DNA from: Rhodococcus oxybenzonivorans
Lineage (GTDB): Bacteria; Actinomycetota; Actinomycetes; Mycobacteriales; Mycobacteriaceae
Length of the DNA: 64,000 nt
Assembly: GCF_003130705.1 (NCBI RefSeq)
Contig: NZ_CP021354.1
Location: 4,526,001-4,590,000, forward strand
Direction of reading: 5' to 3'
Below are positions 1 to 8,990 of the stretch, piece by piece. Both the position numbers and the translations under genes were made by a program. Each line of letters starts with the position of its first letter. Within the stretch, counting starts at the first letter, position 1. Below the pieces are notes generated by a model. That model searched no databases, was not told where the DNA came from, and saw only the letters and a program-made list of their open reading frames with translations.

Positions 1-477
1 ATCGTTGAAGTAAGCGACGTGCCCGGTGTTGTGCAGGATCACCATCGACGTCTCGCGCGCAACCGAATTGAGCCATTCCCGCGTAGGAACGGGCAAACCC
101 TTCTGCAGCAGCGGATCCCATCCGTTGAGGACGACACCCTCCGGGTGCTCGCCGACGGCCCGGCGGACGGTGTCGACCACCGTGTCGGCATCGGCGATGG
201 TGACGGGGCGGATGTCCACCACGGGCTCGCCGAGCAGGACGGCCGAGTTCAGCGGATGCCCGTGGGCCTCGACGAACCCCGGCATGATGCACGCGCGGTG
301 CACGTCCACCGTTGCGGTGGTGGGTCCGATCAACGGGAACACCGCGGCGTCATTTCCGACAGCGGCTATCCGCCCGTCGCGCACAGCAACGGCCTGCGCT
401 CGCGGCCGCGTGTCGTCCATGGTGACCACGTCACCGAACAGCACCAGATCCGCTGCCTTCTCGTCGTTCGTGCCCAT
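1..477 (-). CDS. Amidohydrolase family protein (YtcJ-like), C-terminus beyond left edge
   Basis: Only the first ~159 residues lie in the window; the gene runs off the left edge. The N-terminus has the small beta-sandwich start of amidohydrolases (ADLVLFGDVVTMDD, then AVAVRDGRIAAVG) and a PGFVEAHGHP segment, which is the metal-binding HxH region of the YtcJ/imidazolonepropionase-like superfamily. Such enzymes are metal-dependent hydrolases of unknown substrate. The ATG at 477 is preceded on the minus strand by a GGGAGGG-type ribosome site. No signal peptide is seen, so it is probably cytoplasmic. The family call is firm, the substrate unknown. Confidence 0.85.
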   Translation of the reverse strand, partial: MGTNDEKAADLVLFGDVVTMDDTRPRAQAVAVRDGRIAAVGNDAAVFPLIGPTTATVDVHRACIMPGFVEAHGHPLNSAVLLGEPVVDIRPVTIADADTVVDTVRRAVGEHPEGVVLNGWDPLLQKGLPVPTREWLNSVARETSMVILHNTGHVAYFND

Positions 478-757
478 CAGTGCACCCTCCCGTCAGACCG
501 GGCGCGGGCGAGTGCCCGCACGCCGGCAGCGAGCGTCGACTGGAACTTCAGATTACAACCCGGGATGCAGGCCATAGGGAGAAATAGGCAGCAAGAAGTT
601 CCTGTCTCGGACAGCGATGACCCGAGCGCTGCCCGATGGGTTTCACGGCGACGGCGCAGCGCGGTACTAGACGGCGCAGCGGAGCACTACCGGAGTCGGG
701 CCCCGGTCGGAGTGGGGCTCGGCCGCACCGTCATGCACTGAGCACTGGTATCGCCGG

Positions 758-1285
758 TCAGTTACCCTCGACGGTGATGTCGGCCTGGTCGACGTTCACT
801 CCCTCGCCGGGGTTCGCCGTACCCTTCACGGAGATCCGGCCTTTATCGACACCCTGCGCGGCGAGCGCGTCGGCGACCGCATTGGCGCGTTGCTCGGCGA
901 GTGCCTCCGCCGCAGCCTCATCCGAGTTGGCGGCGTACGCCGTGATTTCGACCTTGTTGTCGCTGGCTTTCAGCGCGGCGGCCACCGCGTTGATGGTCAC
1001 GCCGGAGACGGCATTGAGTTCGGCGGACCCCGATTCGAAGCCGATGGGGACCGCCGAGATCGCCGAGTTGATGGCGTTCTGAGTGGCCTCGCGGGCCGTG
1101 TTCACCGCCGAGGACGCGGTGGCCTGCACGCTGCTCATCGCCCCTTCCATACGGTCCGACATGGACGCCGACGTCGTCGTCGTTGCTATCGGGGCCTGAT
1201 CGGAGCTGTCGTCGGTACAGCCGGCAGCGCCTACGACGGCGAGGGCCGCCACTGCGATGCCGCTGACGAGGGTCTTGCGCATCAT
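758..1285 (-). CDS. OmpA-like lipoprotein
   Basis: The protein (~175 aa) starts MMRKTLVSGIAVAALAVVG and has a lipobox ending AAGC, so it is predicted to be exported, lipidated and anchored on the outer face of the membrane. After a Thr/Ser-rich linker and an Ala-rich helix there is an OmpA-like C-terminal half (IGFESGSAELN, then EQRANAVADALAAQGVD and ISVKGTANPGEG) of the type that binds peptidoglycan. The reading frame is open further upstream, but the start at 1285 puts the signal peptide at the N-terminus and has GGGGATCC just upstream. It is transcribed away from the peptide gene at 1557. Confidence 0.85.
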   Translation of the reverse strand: MMRKTLVSGIAVAALAVVGAAGCTDDSSDQAPIATTTTSASMSDRMEGAMSSVQATASSAVNTAREATQNAINSAISAVPIGFESGSAELNAVSGVTINAVAAALKASDNKVEITAYAANSDEAAAEALAEQRANAVADALAAQGVDKGRISVKGTANPGEGVNVDQADITVEGN

Positions 1286-1556
1286 GGATCCCCTATACGT
1301 GTGTATTGCCGGAAGCCTTCTCGTGAGGATAGCCGCGGTACGAGCCCTCGGCGGTGGTATTCGCACGAGTCCGAGTACATCCGCCGGAGACGCGTAGAGA
1401 CGCCATCCAGAGATGCCATCGGCGCCACCGATTATTTACTTTGCGTTCCTCGCAATTCAATCTCTCGAATTGCGATCCCCATTCGATCACGGTAAGAAGG
1501 TGGACGGCGCCCGCTCAGCGCCACAAATTCCCACGACCGAGCAAGGAGTTATCAGC

Positions 1557-1670
1557 ATGGATCTGTCCTTCCTTTCCGAGTTCTTCACCGCAGTCTCCGA
1601 CCTCGTCGGTGCCCTCGATTTCTTCTCGGGCTCCGCTGAGGCACTGAGCGGTACGGAAGAAGCCGCATAG
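1557..1670 (+). CDS. Small acidic amphipathic peptide, PorH/PorA-like (37 aa)
   Basis: A 37-residue reading frame begins MDLSFLSEFFTAVSDLVGAL and ends in an acidic Gly/Ser/Glu tail. It is preceded by an excellent ribosome site (AAGGAG, seven bases from the ATG) and followed by a perfect rho-independent-type hairpin at 1723-1761, so it looks like a stand-alone transcription unit rather than a chance frame. The opening MDLS plus alternating hydrophobic helix and acidic residues recalls the short alpha-helical cell-wall porins PorH/PorA of Corynebacterium. That similarity is of style, from memory, and not a search result. It lacks a signal peptide, as do PorA/PorH. An alternative is an unrelated small membrane-active peptide. 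Confidence 0.6.
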   Translation: MDLSFLSEFFTAVSDLVGALDFFSGSAEALSGTEEAA

Positions 1671-1722
1671 GCATCCGCTCCACTTGGCTGGCCATTTGCG
1701 CTGGTAACTAGCTCGACAGCAC

Positions 1723-1761
1723 GCGACGGTGCTCGCCCGTTCCTCGGGGGAGCACCGTCGC
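1723..1761 (+). terminator. Rho-independent-type terminator after the small peptide gene
   Basis: A perfect 12-bp inverted repeat (left arm 1723-1734, GCGACGGTGCTC; right arm 1750-1761) with a 15-base loop is followed directly by TTTGTCATTT. It lies 52 bases after the stop of the 37-aa gene and in the same orientation. Confidence 0.85.
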
Positions 1762-1988
1762 TTTGTCATTTCCTCGGCACTTATCGGTGCACGTGAACGC
1801 AAATCACAAGCGTGTAACGGAACAGCACGCACGCATCAACACTCGTCAACATCGAGTATTAATGGTTATTTTGGTCGAACGACCAGTTGCATAAATCCCA
1901 AGATCAACTTTCTACGCCGAGGATTAATTCACTCAACGCCCCGCCTTTACGCATTGCGCATGCCGACCGGCAGTTCACCCGGCAGATT

Positions 1989-2008
1989 GAGTGCACATCT
2001 GTACACTC
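1989..2008. promoter_or_regulatory. Palindromic operator candidate before the lipase gene
   Basis: The 20 bases are GAGTGCACATCTGTACACTC, an inverted repeat with only one mismatched base pair (GAGTGyACA-TC-TGTrCACTC). It ends 7 bases before the ATG at 2016, where a bound repressor would cover the 5' end of the message. The symmetry fits a TetR- or GntR-type dimer; no regulator gene is adjacent. Confidence 0.5.
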
Positions 2009-2015
2009 ACTCCTC

Positions 2016-3317
2016 ATGATTCAATCCGAGCTGCGGCGTCGATCCGAAATACAGGCGCTCGCCCGGCTGGCCCTCGACGAGATCGGGGGTGCAGCAGACG
2101 GCATCGGGTCCATGCACCGCGCCATCGCGAACCGCATCTTTGCCGGCATCCGCGCAGGCCTCGGGCCTTCGGTGCAACCAGTGCGATTGCTCCACGACGC
2201 TCTCTCCGACGCGATCTACACCGCCGTCGCGAGCAGCGCCCGCCTCGGCGGCGCTCTGGCCGGACAACTGCTCGACCTTCCGACTTCCGACAACGTCCCG
2301 CCGTCGCAGACCAAAGCCGGCGCTCAGGTGATCGCCATCATCTCAGGCCTGATCGGCGACGCACTGGAAATGGAGGGCTCCCCCCTCGCGGAACCGATGG
2401 CGGTTCGTGTCGACGGGGCCGCGATCCCCCTGGACAGCGGCGCGCTGGCAACAGCGTTTCCCGAGGCGAGCCCACGTATCGTCGTCTTCCTCCATGGCCT
2501 CGTGGAAACCGAGAGTGCGTGGACGCTCGGCGGAAGACCGACCTACGGCGAACGCCTCGAAACCGATGCCGGGTTCACGGCGCTGCAGATCCGGTACAAC
2601 TCAGGACGCCACATCTCGGACAACGGAAAGTCCCTGTCCGGACTTCTCGACACGCTGACTGCGCGGTGGCCGGTCGAGATCGAGTCGATTGCCCTGGTCG
2701 GGCATTCGATGGGCGGACTGATCGCTCGTAGCGCCTGCTACGCGGCCGCCCAGGACGATCGACCGTGGGTACAGCAGGTACGGCAGGTCGTGAGCCTCGG
2801 ATCCCCACACCTCGGGGCGCCGCTCGAGCAGGCGGTGCACTACGTGAGCGCAGCGTTGGCGGCACTGCCCGAGACGCGGGCGGTATCCGGACTGCTCCGT
2901 CGGCGGAGCGCGGGTATCCGCGACCTCAATCAGGGGTCGCTGGTCGACGAGGACTGGCGCGACCGCGACCCGGACGCGCTACGTGCGGCTGCCTGCAACG
3001 AGGTGCCCCTGCTCGAGGGCGTGATGTACTTCTTCGTCTCCGCCACCATCACGCGAAGTCCCAGGCATCCCCTGGGACGTCTGCTCGGTGACGGCATGGT
3101 TCTCGTGCCGAGCGCATCGGGCCGCAATAGAACTCGGATGATCGGGTTCCGCGAGGAGGACGGGATGCACCTGGCCCCCGCTAACCATTTCACGATGCTC
3201 AACCACGAGTCGGTGTACGAGAAACTTCTCGGCTGGCTGACGTCCGCGACACCGGAGTCGGCCGGGAAGCCCCCGAACCCCCCGGCCGACTCTGGTCGTC
3301 ACGAACTGGAGTCGTGA
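2016..3317 (+). CDS. Alpha/beta-hydrolase, lipase/esterase (PGAP1-like)
   Basis: A 433-aa serine hydrolase. An N-terminal ~140-residue helical region is followed by the core: the oxyanion-hole strand VVFLHGLVETESAW, then the nucleophile elbow GHSMGG with Ser at residue ~231, then SLGSPHLGAPLEQ, typical of lipases and PGAP1-like esterases. A late His in HLAPANHFTMLNH could complete the triad. No signal peptide is visible when the ATG at 2016 is used; longer upstream starts are possible but read through the operator-like palindrome and add a non-coding-looking stretch. Substrate unknown; it probably acts on a lipid or ester. Confidence 0.8.
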   Translation: MIQSELRRRSEIQALARLALDEIGGAADGIGSMHRAIANRIFAGIRAGLGPSVQPVRLLHDALSDAIYTAVASSARLGGALAGQLLDLPTSDNVPPSQTKAGAQVIAIISGLIGDALEMEGSPLAEPMAVRVDGAAIPLDSGALATAFPEASPRIVVFLHGLVETESAWTLGGRPTYGERLETDAGFTALQIRYNSGRHISDNGKSLSGLLDTLTARWPVEIESIALVGHSMGGLIARSACYAAAQDDRPWVQQVRQVVSLGSPHLGAPLEQAVHYVSAALAALPETRAVSGLLRRRSAGIRDLNQGSLVDEDWRDRDPDALRAAACNEVPLLEGVMYFFVSATITRSPRHPLGRLLGDGMVLVPSASGRNRTRMIGFREEDGMHLAPANHFTMLNHESVYEKLLGWLTSATPESAGKPPNPPADSGRHELES

Positions 3318-3416
3318 TCGCATCAGGTTAACGCGACTCGGGCCGGCCGTCGGCTGTCTGTTTTCCCAGACTCCGCGGAGCACCGGTTGTGTTGCCTCAC
3401 AGGCTTCGGAAGCCGA

Positions 3417-4187
3417 TCAGGCCATCGTCGTCTGCCACACGATGGCGGCCGCAAGCGCGCCTGCGCCGTTCAACGACCAGTGCAGCGCAATGGGCGCGAT
3501 GAGGCTACCGCTTCGGCGGCGCAACCACGTGAAGACGACGCCCGCCGCGGCGGTGGCCACGACCGCGGCGAGAACGCCGAGTATCTGACCGAGCAGCCCA
3601 CCGCCGAGGACCCCTGACAGTCCCTTGTTCCCCGACGTCAACCCGAGCGAAGACGCGATGTGCCAGAGGCCGAACAGAAGCGACCCTGCCGCGAAGACTC
3701 CGCGCGCACCGTAGACGCGCTCCAACGTTCCGTGGAGGACACCGCGGAACGCAAGTTCTTCCGGGATGACGGTCTGCAACGGGATCACGATCATCGAGGC
3801 GATGAGTGCCCCGGAGAGGGTGGCGTACCGGTCGGCCATGAAGAACGGGCGAGTGATGGGTAGCGCTGCGCCGATCGCCACGACACCGATGACGATGGCC
3901 ATCGCGGCCAGGGCGTACACCGAACCACGCCGCAAGTGGCGGGGTGAGAGTCCGAGTTCGGCCCAGCCGAGCCCCCGGCGACGCGTGAGAACGAGGAGGA
4001 CAACGGCGGAGACGGGAACGGTCGCGATACTCGCCCACACGGTGGTGAAGTGCGCGATCAGGTTGGTGGCCGCGAGGACGATCACCACGATCGCGATGTC
4101 GAGGTAGGCGTGCAGCACAGGTTTGCCCGCGCGCTCGTCGCCGGATCCGGGTTCGACGGCAGTCACACAGCCAGCTGGTGAGGTCAT
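3417..4187 (-). CDS. CPBP-family intramembrane glutamic protease
   Basis: A 256-aa polytopic membrane protein with about seven hydrophobic segments. It carries the CPBP (CAAX protease/bacteriocin-processing, Abi) signature PEELAFRGVL with the paired catalytic glutamates at ~143-144, and LFGLWHIAS with the second-motif His. Family members cleave membrane or prenylated substrates. The gene is convergent with the lipase gene, leaving ~100 bases between stops. Its target cannot be read from the sequence. Confidence 0.88.
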   Translation of the reverse strand: MTSPAGCVTAVEPGSGDERAGKPVLHAYLDIAIVVIVLAATNLIAHFTTVWASIATVPVSAVVLLVLTRRRGLGWAELGLSPRHLRRGSVYALAAMAIVIGVVAIGAALPITRPFFMADRYATLSGALIASMIVIPLQTVIPEELAFRGVLHGTLERVYGARGVFAAGSLLFGLWHIASSLGLTSGNKGLSGVLGGGLLGQILGVLAAVVATAAAGVVFTWLRRRSGSLIAPIALHWSLNGAGALAAAIVWQTTMA

Positions 4188-4250
4188 GAGGTCAGCCGCA
4201 GTCGTTCGTGTCGTCGCATCAATTCAAGTGTACGGATTTGTCTGTGAGAC

Positions 4251-4284
4251 CCCTGTGACAGCTTTTTGAAAACCCTGTGACAGG
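4251..4284. repeat. Paired 11-bp repeats in the fumarase promoter region
   Basis: CCCTGTGACAG occurs at 4251-4261 and again at 4273-4283. The spacing is 22 bases, two helical turns, so two proteins would bind on the same DNA face. The second copy extends to CCTGTGACAGG, itself a perfect 5-1-5 palindrome. The pair sits ~95-125 bases before the fumarase ATG and ~65 bases upstream of the divergent CPBP gene. Confidence 0.45.
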
Positions 4285-4375
4285 GGCCACAACCTCGCCC
4301 CCGGCCTCTGCCGCCTCACGTAGCCGCGTCTAGCCTGAGTACGAACTTCACACCCCTCGCTGTCCAGGAGATAGA

Positions 4376-6073
4376 ATGGCCGACTTCCTCTACGAGGACT
4401 TGCTGCCGATCGGTGACGACCCCACCGAATATCGGTTGCTGACCACCGAGGGGGTGTCGACCGTCGAAGGACCGGACGGCCGCACCTTCCTGTCCGTCGA
4501 GCCCGAGGCCCTTCGCCTCCTCACCGAGACCGCTCTCCATGACATCTCGCATTACCTGCGCAGCGACCACCTGACGCAGCTGGCGAGCATCCTGGACGAC
4601 CCGGAAGCCTCCGGCAACGACAAGTTCGTTGCCCTGGACCTGCTCAAGAACGCGAACATCTCCGCGGCGGGCGTCCTCCCGATGTGCCAGGACACCGGCA
4701 CGGCGATCGTCATGGGCAAGCGCGGTCAGCACGTCCTCACCCCGGGTGACGACGAGAAGGCCATCGCGCGGGGTGTGTACGACGCGTACACCAGGCTGAA
4801 TCTGCGCTACTCACAGAACGCTCCGATCACCATGTGGGAGGAGAAGAACACGGGAAGCAACCTTCCCGCGCAGATCGAGCTGTACGCCGACACCGCGGCA
4901 GGTCACGAGAACTCCTACAAGTTCCTGTACATGGCCAAGGGCGGCGGCAGCGCCAACAAGTCGTATCTGTTTCAGGAGACCAAGGCCATCCTGAACCCGG
5001 ACGGCATGATGCGGTTCCTCGAGGAGAAGATCCGAGCGCTCGGCACCGCCGCCTGCCCGCCGTATCACCTCGCGATCGTCGTCGGCGGTACCTCGGCCGA
5101 GTTCGCGCTGAAGACCGCGAAGTACGCGTCCGCGCACTACCTCGACGAGCTTCCGAACGAGGGTGCGATCACCGGTCGCGGCTTCCGGGACCTCGACCTC
5201 GAGGAGAAGGTCCTCGAGCTGACCCGCCAGATCGGTATCGGTGCACAGTTCGGCGGGAAGTACTTCTGCCACGACGTCCGCGTCATCCGCCTTCCGCGGC
5301 ACGGTGCGTCGCTGCCTGTCGCACTCGCCGTGTCCTGCTCCGCCGACCGCCAGGCGAAGGCGAAGATCACCCCCGAGGGCGTCTTCCTCGAGCAGCTCGA
5401 ATTCAATCCCGGCCGGTTCCTCCCCGAGGTCACCGACGCCCAGCTCGACGCCGAGACCGACGGTGTGTCCGGCACCGGCAAGGGTGCCGCAGTGAAGATC
5501 GACCTCACCAGGCCGATGCCGGAGATCCTTGCCGAGCTGTCGAAGCACCCGGTGAAGACCCGCTTGTCGCTCACCGGCCCGCTCGTCGTCGCCCGCGACA
5601 TCGCGCACGCCAAGATCAAGGAGCGACTCGACGCCGGCGAGGACATGCCGCAGTACCTCAAGGACCACCCGGTGTACTACGCCGGCCCTGCCAAGACCCC
5701 CGACGGCATGGCGTCCGGTTCCTTCGGACCCACCACCGCCGGTCGCATGGACTCCTACGTCGAGCAGTTCCAGGCGGCGGGCGGCTCGATGGTCATGCTC
5801 GCGAAGGGCAACCGCTCCAAGCAGGTCACCGATGCATGCAAGAGCTACGGCGGCTTCTACCTCGGGTCGATCGGCGGTCCCGCAGCGCGTCTGGCCCTCG
5901 ACTGCATCAAGAAGGTCGAGATAGTCGAGTACGAAGAGCTCGGCATGGAAGCGGTGTGGAAGATCGAGGTGGAGGACTTCCCCGCGTTCATCGTCGTCGA
6001 CGACAAGGGCGAGGATTTCTTCGCCGGTGTCTCGACTCCCACCCTCACCATCGGCAAGCGCCCGGGGCTCTAG
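4376..6073 (+). CDS. fumA: Class I fumarate hydratase
   Basis: Oxygen-sensitive [4Fe-4S] fumarase interconverting fumarate and L-malate in the TCA cycle, in the cytoplasm. At 565 aa it has the usual length of class I enzymes such as E. coli FumA (548 aa). Both family domains are present: the Fe-hydro-lyase alpha part ([27 protein letters not shown]) and the beta part from about residue 370 ([34 protein letters not shown]). The cluster ligands are visible as Cys104, Cys227 and Cys321. The start at 4376 matches family N-termini, with an AGGAG-like site just before it. Confidence 0.95.
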   Translation: MADFLYEDLLPIGDDPTEYRLLTTEGVSTVEGPDGRTFLSVEPEALRLLTETALHDISHYLRSDHLTQLASILDDPEASGNDKFVALDLLKNANISAAGVLPMCQDTGTAIVMGKRGQHVLTPGDDEKAIARGVYDAYTRLNLRYSQNAPITMWEEKNTGSNLPAQIELYADTAAGHENSYKFLYMAKGGGSANKSYLFQETKAILNPDGMMRFLEEKIRALGTAACPPYHLAIVVGGTSAEFALKTAKYASAHYLDELPNEGAITGRGFRDLDLEEKVLELTRQIGIGAQFGGKYFCHDVRVIRLPRHGASLPVALAVSCSADRQAKAKITPEGVFLEQLEFNPGRFLPEVTDAQLDAETDGVSGTGKGAAVKIDLTRPMPEILAELSKHPVKTRLSLTGPLVVARDIAHAKIKERLDAGEDMPQYLKDHPVYYAGPAKTPDGMASGSFGPTTAGRMDSYVEQFQAAGGSMVMLAKGNRSKQVTDACKSYGGFYLGSIGGPAARLALDCIKKVEIVEYEELGMEAVWKIEVEDFPAFIVVDDKGEDFFAGVSTPTLTIGKRPGL

Positions 6074-6085
6074 GCGCTCCGCGCT

Positions 6086-6127
6086 CGTGCGCCTTTTCGG
6101 TAGCTGGGACTACCGAAAAGGCGCACG
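6086..6127. terminator. Bidirectional terminator between fumarase and epimerase genes
   Basis: A perfect 18-bp inverted repeat (6086-6103 and 6110-6127) with a six-base loop. The arms include a CCTTTT/AAAAGG step, giving T-rich flanks on either strand. It lies 13 bases after the fumarase stop, and the stop codon of the convergent epimerase (6110-6112) is part of the right arm. Confidence 0.85.
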
Positions 6128-7114
6128 GGCGGAAGCCAGGGCACTCAGCGTTTCGGCGCTGCTGTAGCGGGGCTGCCAGCCGAGGTTCTTCTTCGCCTTC
6201 GAGGTGTCCATCACCACGGACGTACGCCCGGTGTGCAGCCATTCCACTATTGCCGGTACCCCCGGGAGCCATTCGAGGGCTGCCGAGGTGGCCTGTGCGA
6301 CGGCCAAGGGGATTCGGACAGGCCTCGCACCCAACGCTGTCGCCACCTCGGACAGCGACACGGTTCCGTCTCCGGCGATGTTGTAGGCGCCGGGCGGTGC
6401 GTCCGTGGTGACCGCCGCGTCGATCGCCGCGGCCACGTCGTCGTGGTGGACCAGTTGCAGCGGGATGCCGGGGTCGGGAAAGAGCGGGCGCGGAAGGGGC
6501 AGCGCACCGACGACCTTCGTCACGAATCCGGGCAGGCGATCGGCGAGCTGACGCCACGGCATGGCGTCGGCCAGCGCGGTGGCGTTCGGTCCGGCGACGA
6601 TGCACGGCCGGAGCACGAACACCTCGAGCCCGTTGCCGTCGGTGATCTCTGCCAGCACCGTCTCGAGTTCGGCCTTCTGTTCCGAGTAGTAGTGCTGCCG
6701 GGATCCTCGGGTGGGCACGTCCTCGGTGAGCGGGGTCGGATTGTCGGGATGATACCCGTAGGCCGCCACCGAGGAGGTATACACCAACCGAGTGGGGCGG
6801 GCGGCCGCGACAGCGGCTTCGAAGACGTTTCGCGTTCCGGTGAGGTTGATCCGGTTGCTGTCGGCTCGCGATCCCATGATGAGGAATGCGAGGTGAACAA
6901 CCACATCGGCTTCACCGACGAATCGTTCGACCGCGGCGCGGTCGAGGATGTCACCTTGCCGATATTCCGTCTTGTTCCATCCGCGCTCGCCTGGGTCGAA
7001 CGGCCGTCGCGCCATGCCGAGGATCCGGTCGACGGTGGGGTCGTTCTCGAGCGCGGCAACTGCGGCGAGGCCGATCTCGCCGGTGGGGCCGGTGACAGCA
7101 ACGGTGATGCCCAT
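6110..7114 (-). CDS. NAD(P)-dependent epimerase/dehydratase (extended SDR)
   Basis: A 334-aa extended short-chain dehydrogenase. The Rossmann loop is VTGPTGEIG at residues ~7-15, a G-x-x-G-x-x-G type with Pro replacing the second Gly. The catalytic pair is in YYSEQKAELE (YxxxK), and the strand LVYTSSVAAYG is typical of epimerases acting on sugar nucleotides or steroid/lipid substrates. The ATG at 7114 is chosen because the open frame further upstream is antisense to the acyl-CoA dehydrogenase. It diverges from that gene (start 7223), so the two probably share a ~110-bp promoter region. Substrate unknown. Confidence 0.85.
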   Translation of the reverse strand: MGITVAVTGPTGEIGLAAVAALENDPTVDRILGMARRPFDPGERGWNKTEYRQGDILDRAAVERFVGEADVVVHLAFLIMGSRADSNRINLTGTRNVFEAAVAAARPTRLVYTSSVAAYGYHPDNPTPLTEDVPTRGSRQHYYSEQKAELETVLAEITDGNGLEVFVLRPCIVAGPNATALADAMPWRQLADRLPGFVTKVVGALPLPRPLFPDPGIPLQLVHHDDVAAAIDAAVTTDAPPGAYNIAGDGTVSLSEVATALGARPVRIPLAVAQATSAALEWLPGVPAIVEWLHTGRTSVVMDTSKAKKNLGWQPRYSSAETLSALASARAPFR

Positions 7115-7222
7115 GGGTTCCACATTTCCCCGTGGAGGCCGTATCGAAACTTCCGCCTCGGTGCGGCCGAGCACGCTGTTAGCGTGGTCGGCAGACTCTG
7201 CACGGCAACCGAGGGGACAGCC

Positions 7223-8617
7223 ATGACGTTCAGTCTTGCTCTCACGCCAGCTCAGAAGGATCTCGTCGAGCGGACGCACAGTTTCGCCGAAGACGTGATC
7301 CGGCCGGTCGCCGCCGAGTACGACCGCAAGCAGGAGTTCCCGTGGGACGTCCTCGAGAAGGCGGCAGCAGAGGGGTTCTACAGTCCACTGTTCTACCGCG
7401 ACCTGATCGGTGATCCGACGGGATTGTCGTTGCCGTTGTTCATGGAGGAACTGTTCTGGGGTTGTGCGGGAATAGGACTCGCGGTCGTGATGCCGGCCCT
7501 CGCCTTGTCGTCGATCGGCCAGGCCGCGACTCCGGAGCAGATGCTCCGGTGGGCGCCCGAATGCTTCGGGCAGCCGGGCAACCTGAAACTCGCAGCCCTG
7601 TGCATCTCGGAACCGGAGGGCGGAAGCGACGTGCGGAACTTGCGGACCACCGCGAAGCGGGACGGTGACGAATGGGTCATCGAAGGTCACAAGATGTGGA
7701 TCGGGAACGGCGGCATCGCGGACGTGCACGTCGTCAATGCGACGGTCGACCCCGACCTCGGTCATCGCGGACAGGCGCTGTTCGTCGTGCCCGGCGGCAC
7801 GCCGGGTATCGAGCTGGTGCGCAAACTCGACAAGCTCGGGTGCCGCGCGTCCCACACCGCCGAGCTGAAATTCCATCAGGTGCGGGTGCCGGCGGATCAT
7901 CTCCTCGGCGGTGACGACAAGCTGCAGAGCCGCATGAAGAAGGCTCGAGAAGTGCAGGAGCAGGTTGCGACAGGTGCACCGCGCCGGAAGTCGGCGACAC
8001 TCGGCACGTTCGAGCAGACACGTCCCATGGTTGCCGCGCAGGCGCTGGGAATCGCCAGGGCAGCACTCGAATACGCAACCGAGTACGCGAACCGTCGCGA
8101 AGCCTTCGGTGGTCCGATCATCGACAACCAAGGCATTTCGTTCCCGCTGGCCCAACTCGCCACCGAGATCGATGCGGCGCGGCTGCTGACGTGGCGGGCA
8201 TCGTGGATGGCTGCGGCCGGCGTCGAGTTTCGGCACGGCGAGGGCTCGATGGCCAAGCTCGCGGCCTCGGAGGTCGCGGTGAAGACGACGGAACGCGCGC
8301 TGCAGACGATGGGCGGCTGGGGTTACATCAGCGACCACCCGGTGGAGAAGTGGTACCGGGATGCCAAGCTGTACACCATTTTCGAGGGCACCAGCGAGAT
8401 TCAGCGGATGGTGATCGGGCGGGCACTGGGAGCAGCAGACGGCGCCCCTCCCCTACATTTCGATCAGGCGACCGAGGGAACCGCGTTCAATCGGCGCTTC
8501 GGCCGGGGAACGTCGGTGCGCACCAAGGCAGGCGAATTCGCGATGTCCATGAAGGATCGGATGCCCGAGTCGGCGCAGCGACTGGCGATGCGCGTACTGG
8601 CGCCGCCGAAAAAGTGA
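7223..8617 (+). CDS. Acyl-CoA dehydrogenase
   Basis: FAD-dependent flavoenzyme (464 aa) introducing the first double bond into an acyl-CoA thioester. The N-terminal helical domain starts MTFSLALTPAQKDLVER; the middle beta-domain has ISEPEGGSDVRNLRTTAKR and WVIEGHKMWIGNG; the C-terminal domain ends with GGWGYISDHPVEKWYRDAK and YTIFEGTSEIQRMVI. That last motif holds the Glu-Gly-Thr of the family and a likely catalytic Glu. It is about 80 residues longer than minimal ACADs, with a tail after the EIQ motif. The start at 7223 is set by the conserved N-terminus. Chain-length specificity cannot be read. Confidence 0.92.
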   Translation: MTFSLALTPAQKDLVERTHSFAEDVIRPVAAEYDRKQEFPWDVLEKAAAEGFYSPLFYRDLIGDPTGLSLPLFMEELFWGCAGIGLAVVMPALALSSIGQAATPEQMLRWAPECFGQPGNLKLAALCISEPEGGSDVRNLRTTAKRDGDEWVIEGHKMWIGNGGIADVHVVNATVDPDLGHRGQALFVVPGGTPGIELVRKLDKLGCRASHTAELKFHQVRVPADHLLGGDDKLQSRMKKAREVQEQVATGAPRRKSATLGTFEQTRPMVAAQALGIARAALEYATEYANRREAFGGPIIDNQGISFPLAQLATEIDAARLLTWRASWMAAAGVEFRHGEGSMAKLAASEVAVKTTERALQTMGGWGYISDHPVEKWYRDAKLYTIFEGTSEIQRMVIGRALGAADGAPPLHFDQATEGTAFNRRFGRGTSVRTKAGEFAMSMKDRMPESAQRLAMRVLAPPKK

Positions 8618-8968
8618 TCAGGTCCAGAGTGCGGCCACCAGAACGGTGACGACGGCCAAGCCCCCGACCACGTGCACCAGCCCCGGCTTCTCCTGCCCGC
8701 GCTTCTGCCTGCCGCGCAGAATCTCGGCGAGCGCCACCACCACGAGGGACAGCAGAAGTTTCACACCGATCTTGACGTGGTTGTACTCCTTGTCGAGCGC
8801 CCCTTCACCGAGTCCGACGAGGATCAGTCCGGTGACGAACTGGAGCCGGGCACCCCACACGATCACCTCGGAGATCCGCGGAGCCGACAACACAGCGAAG
8901 TAGCCACCCACGAGTGCCGCCATCCCGAGGAGGTGGCCTACGAAAACAATGTTGTACACGACAGACAT
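8618..8968 (-). CDS. Small four-helix integral membrane protein
   Basis: A 116-aa protein made of four hydrophobic helices (around residues 7-28, 38-54, 67-83 and 97-115), joined by short charged loops such as LRGRQKRGQEK. No catalytic motif is visible. Its stop codon directly abuts the stop of the convergent acyl-CoA dehydrogenase (TGA then TCA), leaving no intergenic base. It resembles conserved hypothetical membrane proteins of mycolata; function unknown. Confidence 0.75.
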   Translation of the reverse strand: MSVVYNIVFVGHLLGMAALVGGYFAVLSAPRISEVIVWGARLQFVTGLILVGLGEGALDKEYNHVKIGVKLLLSLVVVALAEILRGRQKRGQEKPGLVHVVGGLAVVTVLVAALWT

Positions 8969-8990
8969 ATGCGGAAGCCTAGCGGCCGAA

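Noticed and set aside
4834..6411. A 525-aa plus-strand open frame overlapping the fumarase
   Set aside because: Arg/Pro-rich out-of-frame reading of a high-GC gene; the fumarase frame has complete family motifs.
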